From UMGS755 sp045595795 (GTDB lineage Bacteria > Bacillota > Clostridia > UBA1381 > UBA9506), in contig JAZOBC010000078.1 in NCBI GenBank assembly GCA_045595795.1, forward strand, positions 1-13,719: a DNA stretch of 13,719 nt, read 5' to 3'. Shown here in pieces: positions 1-7,221 of the stretch (its first letter is position 1; each line of letters opens with the position of its first letter). A model generated the notes under the pieces. That model was not told the origin of the DNA, ran no database searches, and saw only the letters and a program-made list of their open reading frames with translations. Position numbers and translations under genes: made by a program.

Positions 1-223
1 TGTTCGCCATCGCCGCACGCTTTATAATGCTCTCAGACTCACTGCTCCCCACGCGGTCTGTCACCTTTTCTCGACTCATTTTAACACTATGCCCTGAGGC
101 GACAAGCAATGCTCTCAGCTTGTCCGCTATGACAAACGCTCTCTCGTGCTCTAAAAGTCCACAGCCTGATGCACCGGTATCGCCACCGGTGGGGTTATGT
201 CCCGCATCTATGAAAATTTTCAT
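1..223 (-). CDS. N-acetylmuramoyl-L-alanine amidase (phage endolysin), N-terminal part
   Basis: The 74 visible codons begin with the residues MKIFIDAGHNPTGGDTG, the opening strand and first zinc-binding loop of Amidase_3 (LytC/CwlV-type) enzymes. His9 in DAGH and Glu25 in GLLEHE match the first two zinc ligands of the family; the third ligand and the catalytic glutamate would lie beyond the window edge. Enzymes of this family cut the amide bond between muramic acid and L-alanine in peptidoglycan. As the last gene of a tail module it most likely lyses the host at the end of infection. No signal peptide is visible, so export would need a holin, which must lie beyond the window if present. The ATG at 223 is preceded by AAAGGAGGAAT, one of the best ribosome binding sites in the operon. 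The gene is cut by the window and does not look broken. Confidence 0.9.
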   Translation of the reverse strand, partial: MKIFIDAGHNPTGGDTGASGCGLLEHERAFVIADKLRALLVASGHSVKMSREKVTDRVGSSESESIIKRAAMAN

Positions 224-250
224 ATATTATTCCTCCTTTACGCGCAATTC

Positions 251-463
251 TCATTCGTGGTTCATGCTAAAATTTTCTTCATTCTCCATCGCCTCCAGTT
301 CCTTACGCTTAATGTCTGCGTATTCATCCTGCGTAATCTCTGTCCACGCATTTACATCGGCATCTACTGCAAGAAAAACCTCTTTGCCGTAATGCTCTCC
401 GTCTGTTAGCACCATGCCTTCTGATGCTGTCAGCTTTGTGGTTGTAATTGTTTCTGTCGTCAC
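251..463 (-). CDS. Small phage protein of unknown function between fibre and lysin
   Basis: This codes for a soluble, acidic protein of 70 residues that I cannot assign to a named family. Its middle (SEGMVLTDGEHYGKEVFLAV, then a W-x-EIT-x-DEYADI segment) resembles small proteins I have seen next to tail-fibre and lysin genes in Clostridia prophages, but this is memory, not a search. The C-terminus is charged (KRKELEAMENEE). There is no membrane segment, so it is not a holin. The start is a GTG whose first bases overlap the stop of the fibre gene (GTGA), with AGGGGGTGA placed 6-7 bases upstream inside the fibre's last codons. Translation is therefore probably coupled to the fibre gene. A small tail-tip or fibre-associated role is an inference from position. 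Confidence 0.7.
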   Translation of the reverse strand: MTTETITTTKLTASEGMVLTDGEHYGKEVFLAVDADVNAWTEITQDEYADIKRKELEAMENEENFSMNHE

Positions 464-1221
464 GCGCTCACCCCCTCTACAAGTGTTATAGTCCAGTTAG
501 ATTTCGTTGCCACAAGATTTGTCCATTCTGTCGCTGTTGTAGAGCCAAAAGCTGCAGTTACAGCCTCAGTCGTCAAGGTCAGCGTCTTACCGCTTGCGCT
601 ATCAGATAAATGCTCAATAATACCTTTGATGCTTGCCTTAGACAGAACCACACTAAATTCAAAAGTAATATTTTGACCAATACTTCCCTCAAATGTAATA
701 TCAACCAAAGCTCTGCAGTTATAAAAAGTGCTATCAAAAGTTGTGCTTTCCTTTACTCTTAACACGTCAATCGTTACAAGACGTGAACAATTTTGGAATG
801 TTGCCGTATATGCGGATTGTACCGCCCAATTTAAATCAGGAACATGCGTTAAATAAGTGCATGTTTGAAATTGGTGCGTACCACTATAAGTAACCTTTTC
901 AAAAGAAATGTTCTTTGGTAGTTCCGTTCCTTGATAGCTGGAAAAAATTCGATAAATACTACTTGTTGGATATACTGTTTGCGGAAATGTGAGCCATGAA
1001 TAATCTGTCCAATAAAAAGCATATTGATAATCTTTGCGGTTGTAATTCCATGTAATCGCATTACAAAACCTTTCTATTCCCTCAGTTTCTCCTACCTCTT
1101 TCCCTACCTCATACACTTCGCCAATACTTGTCACCATTTGGTCAAGACTCAGCTTGTCCGTGCCACCCGTTTTCTCCCGAATGCTGTCAGCTATGGCAGT
1201 CATTTTTTCATTCACGCTCAT
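460..1221 (-). CDS. Leucine-rich-repeat (BspA-like) tail fibre / receptor-binding candidate
   Basis: This 253-residue protein has three parts. Residues 1-45 (NEKMTAIADSIREKTGGT, LSLDQM) form a helical start common on fibre-like proteins of Clostridia phages. The middle holds BspA-type leucine-rich repeats, recognisable from F-x-NCSRLVTIDV and F-YNCRALVDITF. The end (LSKASIKGIIEHLSDSASGKTLTL to NLVATKSNWTITLV) resembles the usual C-terminal cap of such LRR proteins. Its place after the baseplate genes and before the lysin suggests a host-recognition fibre; this is inference. ATG at 1221 is chosen, with AGGGGGTG nine bases upstream and overlapping the previous stop (TGATG); a GTG at 1224 is possible. 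The middle of the gene is about 32% GC in sampled 60-base lines, against 53-55% at both ends, a sign of exchange of the binding region. Confidence 0.8.
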   Translation of the reverse strand: MSVNEKMTAIADSIREKTGGTDKLSLDQMVTSIGEVYEVGKEVGETEGIERFCNAITWNYNRKDYQYAFYWTDYSWLTFPQTVYPTSSIYRIFSSYQGTELPKNISFEKVTYSGTHQFQTCTYLTHVPDLNWAVQSAYTATFQNCSRLVTIDVLRVKESTTFDSTFYNCRALVDITFEGSIGQNITFEFSVVLSKASIKGIIEHLSDSASGKTLTLTTEAVTAAFGSTTATEWTNLVATKSNWTITLVEGVSA

Positions 1222-1928
1222 CACCAGGCACCCCCTAAAATGGCATCATCAACATAAGAGTGAATTTCTGCCTTATCCGCCTCCGTCCAGTAGTCAATGC
1301 CCTTTTGCGGCGCGTAACCACTCTCACCCTTCTCACCCTGCGGACCCGCCTCACCTTTTTCTCCTTGTGGAATGCCAAAGGTCAGCAAAATGGCCCCATT
1401 CTCCTCCGACTTTTCAACCGTCGGCGCACCGCTCTCAACCGCCACCGCCGCAACGCTGAGACCGGCCACCCCAGAAAGCACCCGCTCAGCTTCTTTGAGC
1501 GCACCTTCTGCTTGATTTGCCTTGTGCATCAGTTTAGCAAGAACCGGCACGGTATCTTTTGCCACAAGGTCTTGCTCACCATAGCCATCTCTAACTTCCA
1601 TCACCAGTTCTTTTGCGGTCACATAGCCACCTGTCGGCAGCGACAACGCCACTTCCATACTAAGTAGACCCGGAATAGCATATACATCAGACTTCACATC
1701 ATAATAAGCAACACCGTTTTCTTCCACAACGCCGACATCTACAATCATAGTCCCATCCGCTCGTTTTGCTTTCACTGTCAGCCCACAACCTGTAACATCA
1801 TACGCTATCCCGTTTGAAAAAAAGGAAAAACACAAACGGTACGCCATAACATCACCTGAGGTAAACACGAAATCTGTATATTGTGTTCGTTCTGACTGTA
1901 AGTGAATTTGGGTTTTATATGTAATCAT
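1221..1928 (-). CDS. BppU-like upper baseplate protein with collagen-like stretch
   Basis: The 235-residue protein starts with a beta-rich domain (ITYKTQIHLQ, GDVMAYRLCFSF, YDVTGCGLTVKAKRADG, GLLSMEVALSLPTGGYVTAKELVMEV) that fits the N-terminal domain of BppU-type baseplate proteins, which anchors receptor-binding proteins to the tail tip. A helical linker follows (KLMHKANQAEGALKEAERVL), then six Gly-X-Y triplets, and the ending GYAPQKGIDYWTEADKAEI, a linker I associate with fibre proteins of Clostridia phages. The triplets predict a trimer. ATG at 1928 is chosen because AGGGGGAATTTTG precedes it directly; an in-frame ATG at 1946 lies inside the previous gene and lacks a binding site. The stop overlaps the start of the fibre gene, consistent with the two acting together at the tail tip. 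Confidence 0.78.
   Translation of the reverse strand: MITYKTQIHLQSERTQYTDFVFTSGDVMAYRLCFSFFSNGIAYDVTGCGLTVKAKRADGTMIVDVGVVEENGVAYYDVKSDVYAIPGLLSMEVALSLPTGGYVTAKELVMEVRDGYGEQDLVAKDTVPVLAKLMHKANQAEGALKEAERVLSGVAGLSVAAVAVESGAPTVEKSEENGAILLTFGIPQGEKGEAGPQGEKGESGYAPQKGIDYWTEADKAEIHSYVDDAILGGAW
1311..1364 (-). repeat. Collagen-like Gly-X-Y repeat inside the baseplate gene
   Basis: Six consecutive Gly-X-Y triplets (GEK GEA GPQ GEK GES GYA) lie about 45 residues from the C-terminus. Such stretches in phage tail proteins form short triple helices that hold three chains together. The run is short for a stable collagen helix on its own, so it probably works with the flanking trimerising segments. Confidence 0.85.
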
Positions 1929-1939
1929 CAAAATTCCCC

Positions 1940-2845
1940 CTAACATAAATGTACTTTAATCGTCACTTCTGAAGGTGGCATGTTTTTTAGTGACCAACCG
2001 GCGTCTAAGCCGCTTCGATAAGCTCTTAAAACACCATCTGTTCCCAGTTCAAGTCGCAAATACGCATAAGCCAATCCGCCACGTTCCTTCTCACAAATGC
2101 CGACAAGCAGCTTCCCGTCCTGATTCTGTGATTGTACAAAACCTGCATTAAAATTATCTGTAGCGTATAAAAACGTTGACATAACGCTATAGCTTTCCCC
2201 TGACAGCAAATTAACAAAGCCGCAAAAACAGTTATATTTCAGTTCACTTGTTACATAATCGTCGCAATAGACAATCGCATACTGATACCCCAACTGATCG
2301 GGATTGATTTCCGCAATTAAAACCTCAGAAAAGTCTGTAGCGTCCCACGTATATCGAAATGAACAGTCCATAGCATGATTCAGCCCGAAATTGGAATGCT
2401 TCATCACGGCCTTATCTGCATGCCCCATAACGTTTCCGTCTTCATCAATGATGCCAAGCACCACATAGTCCTTTCCTGCTGGCTCTGTAGTCGTGCACCG
2501 AGGTGCCACAAACCCGGTTAAGGTGTCCTGATAAAACCAAACGTAATGCAAAATTCCCGGCTCATAAGAAAGTGTAACTCCCTCTGTATCAATTTCCACA
2601 CGCTTACCGTCAGACATAAACAATACACCGGTACTCACAGTCACAACTCCATCCGATGCAATCAGTGTACAACCGCGAGAGACGCCCTTCGAAATCAAAC
2701 TGCCTGAAATCTGATTCAAATCCTCTGTTCCATAGGTCATATCGTCTGCAAAATCCAAAACTGCGCCACCCAGTTCCTCTGCAATGGCGTTCAAACTTTC
2801 CTCTGTAACGACTTGATTATCTAAAAAATTAACTTGATAACTCAA
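1940..2845 (-). CDS. Baseplate / tail-fibre component, family not recognised
   Basis: The product has 301 residues and no family I can name with confidence. The N-terminus (NFLDNQVVTEESLNAIAEELGG) followed by a beta-rich region (SRGCTLIASDGVVTVSTGVLFMSDGKRVEIDTEGVTL) resembles proteins with an attachment domain and a short beta-stranded body seen at tail tips. The second half (LLSGESYSVMSTFLYATDNFNAGFVQ, YAYLRLELGTDGVLRAY) is rich in aromatic and small residues and could be a compact beta domain that binds carbohydrate; that is a guess. The start is TTG at 2845, overlapping the previous stop (TTGA), with AAGGAGGGAATCAG just upstream; no better ATG exists. Its place between the Gp37-like and BppU-like genes puts it in the baseplate or the fibre connector. 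Confidence 0.75.
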   Translation of the reverse strand: MSYQVNFLDNQVVTEESLNAIAEELGGAVLDFADDMTYGTEDLNQISGSLISKGVSRGCTLIASDGVVTVSTGVLFMSDGKRVEIDTEGVTLSYEPGILHYVWFYQDTLTGFVAPRCTTTEPAGKDYVVLGIIDEDGNVMGHADKAVMKHSNFGLNHAMDCSFRYTWDATDFSEVLIAEINPDQLGYQYAIVYCDDYVTSELKYNCFCGFVNLLSGESYSVMSTFLYATDNFNAGFVQSQNQDGKLLVGICEKERGGLAYAYLRLELGTDGVLRAYRSGLDAGWSLKNMPPSEVTIKVHLC

Positions 2846-4005
2846 CTGATTCCCTCCTTAAAGATAGGTTGTTCTCCTACTCTGTTTGGCTCATACCAAA
2901 GCATTGTTCCCACAATTCGCCGCAATTCTTCGGCATGAAATTGTCCTTTCTCCACGCAGCAAAGCACAGAATCTCCCGGCAAATAATCCCTTCCAAACAA
3001 AAAGTCTCTTGTTTTAAGCACCACCTGCCGCAATCCCTGGCTTTCCTTTAATTTCGCGTGTGCATCTGCTTCCTCTTGAGACGAAAGTGCTGCCTCCCAG
3101 GCATAAATACCTGATTTATCAGACGGAATATGCTCCAAAAAGTCTGTATGATTCTCTGACTTTTTCCAAATACCATTCTTATTATCACAAATAATGTAGT
3201 CACCGTCATACAAGGTTAAACCAAAATCCTTAACACTTTCTGTATTCCGAATCACAACACGGTATGTCATGGCATAGTTTTCCGGATTTCCATTGTGTAG
3301 AAACGGTTCATTGCTTTCTGCATTCCACGATCCCATGTAGTGCAATCTTTGTCTGTAATATCCTCCGGTAAAATAGTCCTGCAAATCCTCCGTATATTGA
3401 AAATCATAGACATTTTGATTATCCTCTGACAACACAATCGGCAACTCTCTTCCCTTTGTTAAAGAAAAAAACCATTTCCCGCTTTCCACATCAAAGAAAA
3501 CTCTGTGTCCTGCCTCTACTTGTGCTGCGCAGCTTTGTAACAACTCAAACAAAGATTTTGGCGCCGTTACTTGTAGCTGCACCTCTCCAAATTCCACATC
3601 CTTGCATGTCTCAAAAACAAAACAATCCACTTGACCAAGAGCCCGCTTAATCAAATAAGCACAAACGGTTTGAGCATCCTTTCCGGTCAGAATACCTTGC
3701 TTACATAAGCTATCCGTATCAACATCGTCAAAGATGCAAAACCGCGTCAAAATCCAATTACAACTTTTTCCGTAAAGAACGCCCTCCGTCGTTAATTGGC
3801 GTCCGGTCACAATCGCTTGCTTATCGCCCTGAATAGCAATCAAATATTGCTTCTGTGTCAGAATCTCCGTCAAATTTCCTCCAAGCGGAAAATGCATTTC
3901 AAATGTTCCTACTTCATTTTCATACAATGTCCAAAAGCAAGATAAAATATCATGCTCAACATGCAAGAGTTTTCCATCAAAATCATAAAATCTCACATCT
4001 TCCAT
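2842..4005 (-). CDS. Gp37-like tail-associated protein (Tal / baseplate hub)
   Basis: The 387-residue product begins MEDVRFYDFDGKLLHVEHD and continues with WTLYENEVGTFEMHFPL, GRQLTTEGVLYGKSCNWIL and VFFDVESGKWFFSL. These fit the Siphovirus Gp37-like family (the ReqiPepy6 Gp37-like type), which corresponds to the Tal/gp27-like hub that closes the tail tube beneath the distal tail protein. The length is that of a bare hub: no peptidoglycan hydrolase or long fibre domain is attached at the C-terminus, so host binding and wall opening must be done by the later genes. ATG at 4005 overlaps the previous stop (TAATG), with GAGGCGGTGATT upstream. It lies between the distal tail protein and the fibre genes, the usual order. 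Confidence 0.82.
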   Translation of the reverse strand: MEDVRFYDFDGKLLHVEHDILSCFWTLYENEVGTFEMHFPLGGNLTEILTQKQYLIAIQGDKQAIVTGRQLTTEGVLYGKSCNWILTRFCIFDDVDTDSLCKQGILTGKDAQTVCAYLIKRALGQVDCFVFETCKDVEFGEVQLQVTAPKSLFELLQSCAAQVEAGHRVFFDVESGKWFFSLTKGRELPIVLSEDNQNVYDFQYTEDLQDYFTGGYYRQRLHYMGSWNAESNEPFLHNGNPENYAMTYRVVIRNTESVKDFGLTLYDGDYIICDNKNGIWKKSENHTDFLEHIPSDKSGIYAWEAALSSQEEADAHAKLKESQGLRQVVLKTRDFLFGRDYLPGDSVLCCVEKGQFHAEELRRIVGTMLWYEPNRVGEQPIFKEGIS

Positions 4006-4877
4006 TAAATCACCGCCTCAAGATACCGATGATCACAGCTAATAGATACATTCATATTAAGGTTTTCACTATGACGAATCACTTCAACATCATTTTCTCC
4101 CGGATCCAGCCAAAAATCTGACAAATAAGATTCCTTGCCAAGTGAAAACATAATGTTCCCGTTTCGATCACTCCTGATACTTCTTTTCGAAATGTCAAGC
4201 GTCACGGTTTCTCCCTCCGCAATCTCATACAAAAGTTCAATCCGCTTCCCATTTGTATGATTCACAATGCTAATGCCCGATCTTTCCTCCACGACTGCTT
4301 CCTTGCTTTGCTGAACGCCAAAAAACGTGATGATGGGCTCGGATAGCACGTCACCACGATTCACCAGAGTTCTCCGCATAATTCGCTGTGTAAAAACACA
4401 TGGTAGCGTAAAACTGCCACGAATCAAATCCGTTCTTGAAAACAGTACCTCCTGCATCTTTACAACATCTGTAAAATATGGTTTGTCGCAGGTGAATTGC
4501 AGCACAAAAGAGGCAATCTGCTTACCATGCCAAACAGGTTCCTCCACCTTGGTGCAACGACATACTATTTGCCTTTTAATTGCTCCTGACCATAGCGTCA
4601 TTACGCCGGGCATATATATAATCTTCAGCAAACGTCTCAACTCTAATGGTGCATTCTGTTGACAACACAAATCCACAGATAGTGTAATTAAGCGCACAGA
4701 GTCCTTTTCAGAAATCAGCGTTTGACCGGGCTGATTCACATAACTGGCCGTTAGATATTCTTTCTCAGGCATTCCCAGTCCATGGATGCGTTGCAGGTAT
4801 ATCCCGTTCCCATAGCGTTGTCTGCCACCACCGTTAATTTGTAAACGCCCCACTTCATTTTCAAATAACAGCTTCAT
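4005..4877 (-). CDS. Distal tail protein (Dit-like)
   Basis: The 290-residue protein opens with KLLFENEVGRLQINGGG and has IYLQRIHGLGMPEKEYLTASYVNQPGQTLISE, then VRLITLSVDLC. This N-terminal pattern is typical of phage tail family proteins of the Dit class, which form the hexameric ring joining tail tube to baseplate. The C-terminal half (VTLDISKRSIRSDRNGNIMFSLGKESYLSDFWLDPGENDVEV) resembles the galectin-like region of Dit proteins. The first ATG (4883) overlaps the previous stop (ATGA) but is only one base from the G-run; the second ATG at 4877 has AGGGGGG at about seven bases, so it is preferred. Gene order (tape measure, Dit, hub) supports the call. Confidence 0.85.
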   Translation of the reverse strand: MKLLFENEVGRLQINGGGRQRYGNGIYLQRIHGLGMPEKEYLTASYVNQPGQTLISEKDSVRLITLSVDLCCQQNAPLELRRLLKIIYMPGVMTLWSGAIKRQIVCRCTKVEEPVWHGKQIASFVLQFTCDKPYFTDVVKMQEVLFSRTDLIRGSFTLPCVFTQRIMRRTLVNRGDVLSEPIITFFGVQQSKEAVVEERSGISIVNHTNGKRIELLYEIAEGETVTLDISKRSIRSDRNGNIMFSLGKESYLSDFWLDPGENDVEVIRHSENLNMNVSISCDHRYLEAVI

Positions 4878-4879
4878 CC

Positions 4880-6043
4880 TCATTCCCCCCTCAGTTTCAC
4901 AATATCAGCATGCATTCTTGCACTAAGCAGTTGCTCTGCAATCGTTTCGCCGGCGCTGTTTAACACATAGGTAATGTTAACGTTTTTTTCTTGGGTGCTG
5001 ACCTTCTCTGCCATATTTTCTGCTTTATGCCAAACACCGGGCGCTTCTGAAGTCACGTGACTCACAGCCTCTTGTAAAATATTCTTTAAAGACTGCATTT
5101 TCTCTACAAACCCCTCTCCAAAAGCATCCGCAGCTAAAACGCCCTCTCGAAAGAACCCTTCCGGAATTGTTCCATACCACTCCGTCAAAGCCTGTTCAAC
5201 CTGTAAAAGCACTTCTTTTGTTTGATCGGCATATACGCTACCGGCGGTCTGCTGGGATAAATCCCGAATAGCCTTCCAATCATTCAGATAGCCACGGCGT
5301 TCTCCATCTCCCATACCCAAAAACTGGCTCATATATCGGATGCCGTCTGCTACCGAAAGGTTTAAAACTCCTTGAAACAGCTGATTGGGAACCTCCTCCA
5401 TCCCTTTCATTTGTTCCAAAAGGGAGGCGTATTCCTCCAGTTCGGCGCGTTCTTCCGATAAATCCAGAATCATTTCCTCGAAAACAAGTTTACTGCCCCC
5501 CGGTCCTGCGTTCACAAAGGTGATGGTACGTTCATCAAACATTCCACCATAATCCTGCATTTTCTCTACCATCCGTTCGCGAGACCGTTCCAACGCCTCC
5601 AGACTATCCGTTGCATTTTCTGCAATTTCACCGAACGAATTGGTAATCTTCTGTTTATACGCCTGTATCTGCGCTTCAACTTCCTCCAAATGAGCTTTGA
5701 GCGACTCTAAATATTCCTGATTTGACTTTTTCTGCAGGCGTAATCTTTCATTCTCTATGACAATCTCCGCCTGCGCGGCCGTTCTTGCCTTATTCAAACG
5801 ATTTTGATAATCCCTGCGATATTTAGCCTCCTGCGCAGCCTCATTTTCCTTCTCTATGCGCTCCATCTCTTGCTGGTATTGCGCCTGACTTTCAAGTAAC
5901 TCGCGGCTCAGCATATCCGCTGCATCACGAACACTTCCTGAGCCGTCCGCTATTCCCTGACTCAGGCTATCTCCCATGAGTTTTCCCAATCGTTCAAAGC
6001 TTTCCTGTATGTCTTTTTTTACCTCATTGTCATGCTCTGCCAT
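4880..6043 (-). CDS. Tape measure protein candidate, short and coiled-coil
   Basis: The product of about 387 residues starts MAEHDNEVKKDIQESFERLG. A long charged coiled coil spans roughly residues 49-133 (QYQQEMERIEKENEAAQEAK, RLNKARTAAQAEI, ENERLRLQKKSNQEYLESLK). The C-terminal part is more globular and ends NVNITYVLNSAGETIAEQLL. Its place between the Gp15-like gene and the distal tail gene is that of the tape measure, which sets tail length. It is much shorter than usual (often 700-1500 residues) and has no clear hydrophobic segments or lytic domain. By the rule of about 0.15 nm per residue it would give a tail near 58 nm. ATG at 6043 is chosen for its GGAGAGGTGAG; the frame stays open to 6109, but that stretch overlaps the previous gene and lacks a ribosome binding site. 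Confidence 0.72.
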   Translation of the reverse strand: MAEHDNEVKKDIQESFERLGKLMGDSLSQGIADGSGSVRDAADMLSRELLESQAQYQQEMERIEKENEAAQEAKYRRDYQNRLNKARTAAQAEIVIENERLRLQKKSNQEYLESLKAHLEEVEAQIQAYKQKITNSFGEIAENATDSLEALERSRERMVEKMQDYGGMFDERTITFVNAGPGGSKLVFEEMILDLSEERAELEEYASLLEQMKGMEEVPNQLFQGVLNLSVADGIRYMSQFLGMGDGERRGYLNDWKAIRDLSQQTAGSVYADQTKEVLLQVEQALTEWYGTIPEGFFREGVLAADAFGEGFVEKMQSLKNILQEAVSHVTSEAPGVWHKAENMAEKVSTQEKNVNITYVLNSAGETIAEQLLSARMHADIVKLRGE

Positions 6044-6059
6044 GCTTCTCACCTCTCCA

Positions 6060-6629
6060 CTACAACAATCCATCAAAAACTGCTGCCAAATCTTCATCAC
6101 AAACCACATGGTTTTCTGTTTTCCTCAGCCGATATAGCTGCTTCATTTTTTGATAAAACCGTTTTTGTTCTTCATTCTTGACAACAGAAAGGTCAACGGA
6201 GCGATAATGCACCACCTTGCAAAATCGCGTATTTTCATCAAGGCCCAAAAGAAGCGCCTTAAACTGAAACCAATGCAAGGACTCCTTCATTAAGTCAATC
6301 CCATATTGCTGATAAAACCCGGCATAAATCAAAGCCGCATCCTGGCTAAAGCTATAAATCTGACGGCCTTTTCTTTCCAAGGCTGTTCCTTTCTTCTTAA
6401 CCCCGCCTGCATAAAAATCCGCCATACCCAAAACAGCATCCTCCAAATTTTCTGGTAAAACAGGATAACAAAGCGCCAAAAGTTCCGGTAGCTTAGAAAG
6501 AAAGCTTCCTTCTTCTTCAAATAAAATCCGTTCCACCTCAACCCACCGCCTAAAGTCTGTATAAATCCTGTATTTTTTCTCCCCACAAGTAACCCATGTA
6601 GGTAAACTGTCAGATAATAGCCTGTGCAT
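6060..6629 (-). CDS. Gp15-like tail protein (tail assembly chaperone candidate)
   Basis: The 189-residue product has the opening pattern of the bacteriophage Gp15 family: LPTWVTCGEKKYRIYTDFRRWVEVERIL, a length near 190 and a helical C-terminus with LHWFQFKALLLGLDENTRF. Family members lie directly before the tape measure gene in Listeria A118-like and many Clostridia phages and are thought to act in tail assembly; the exact activity is not settled. Here it is 16 bases before the tape measure gene. Its ribosome binding site is the weakest in the operon (GCGGAG about ten bases from the ATG), and it follows a long hairpin after the major tail gene. Both suggest low expression compared with the major tail protein. 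I see no slippery sequence that would fuse it to another frame. Confidence 0.82.
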   Translation of the reverse strand: MHRLLSDSLPTWVTCGEKKYRIYTDFRRWVEVERILFEEEGSFLSKLPELLALCYPVLPENLEDAVLGMADFYAGGVKKKGTALERKGRQIYSFSQDAALIYAGFYQQYGIDLMKESLHWFQFKALLLGLDENTRFCKVVHYRSVDLSVVKNEEQKRFYQKMKQLYRLRKTENHVVCDEDLAAVFDGLL

Positions 6630-6667
6630 GTTTACATCGCTCCGCTTCTGTTGATTGCCATAGAATA

Positions 6668-6719
6668 GGAATCCTACACTGTTTGTGTAAATTCATTACA
6701 AAAACAGTGCAAAAATTCC
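6668..6719 (-). other. Long stem-loop directly after the major tail protein gene
   Basis: Arms 6677-6690 and 6696-6709 match at 13 of 14 positions around a 5-base loop. An outer GGAAT/ATTCC pair (6668-6672 with 6715-6719) extends the stem beyond a small internal loop. No T-run follows on the minus strand, so it is not a standard intrinsic terminator. It lies in the 96-base gap between the major tail gene and the weakly initiated Gp15-like gene. It may protect the upstream mRNA from 3' decay or reduce downstream expression. Confidence 0.7.
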
Positions 6720-6725
6720 CTTTTC

Positions 6726-7211
6726 TCAGTTAAATGTACAAGTGCTCCAATCATCTGCACTCACAGCCGTACCAACTTGCTTTTCTCCTTTGACTTTAAA
6801 GGTACCGGAATAGCTGTAACTATCCATTGAGCCACCCTCAGAATCACAAATTACTGCAAAATCACGGCACACTGCCGGACAACTTCCCGTTTCATCCATC
6901 TGTGATAAATCAACAATCAGGATAGAACGCACAGCCGTCTGGCCCACCAGTTCCTGCTCCGCAATTAATACCATATCCCTATGGACCGGATCATCCTTAA
7001 ACTGGTCAAAGCTGTAAGAAATACTGGGACTATAGCCAACAACATCCGACTGCTCAAACGCCTCATCCACATATTGTCTGCTGTAAGTCTGCGCATTCAT
7101 TTTTTTGGAAATTTCACTGAATCCACGCATTCTATGAAAGGTCACAGTCCCCTCACTGTCTGTCACACCATAAAAGGTCAACTTGTCACTACGCTTCACA
7201 ATTTTATTCAT
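6726..7211 (-). CDS. Major tail (tube) protein
   Basis: The 161-residue product (MNKIVKRSDKLTFYGV, FHRMRGFSEISKKMN, YSPSISYSFDQFKDDPVH, SYSYSGTFKVKGEK) has the size and beta-rich look of siphovirus tail-tube proteins, which stack as hexamers to form the tail. The call rests mainly on position, between the tail-terminator candidate and the Gp15/tape-measure pair, and on the YSYSGTFKVKGE ending, typical of tube proteins. ATG at 7211 is chosen with GAGGTG six bases upstream; a GTG at 7220 is possible but lies inside that binding site. It is followed by a strong hairpin, fitting a gene that must be expressed at high level. Confidence 0.8.
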   Translation of the reverse strand: MNKIVKRSDKLTFYGVTDSEGTVTFHRMRGFSEISKKMNAQTYSRQYVDEAFEQSDVVGYSPSISYSFDQFKDDPVHRDMVLIAEQELVGQTAVRSILIVDLSQMDETGSCPAVCRDFAVICDSEGGSMDSYSYSGTFKVKGEKQVGTAVSADDWSTCTFN

Positions 7212-7221
7212 TCTTAACACC

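Noticed and set aside
27..392. A 121-codon plus-strand frame opposite the amidase and the 70-residue unknown
   Set aside because: It overlaps two well-supported minus-strand genes with good binding sites; its composition is that of an antisense shadow.
6060..6109. Programmed frameshift joining the Gp15-like gene to the tape measure frame
   Set aside because: The frames overlap here, but I see no clear slippery heptamer, and the tape measure gene has its own ATG with a good binding site at 6043.
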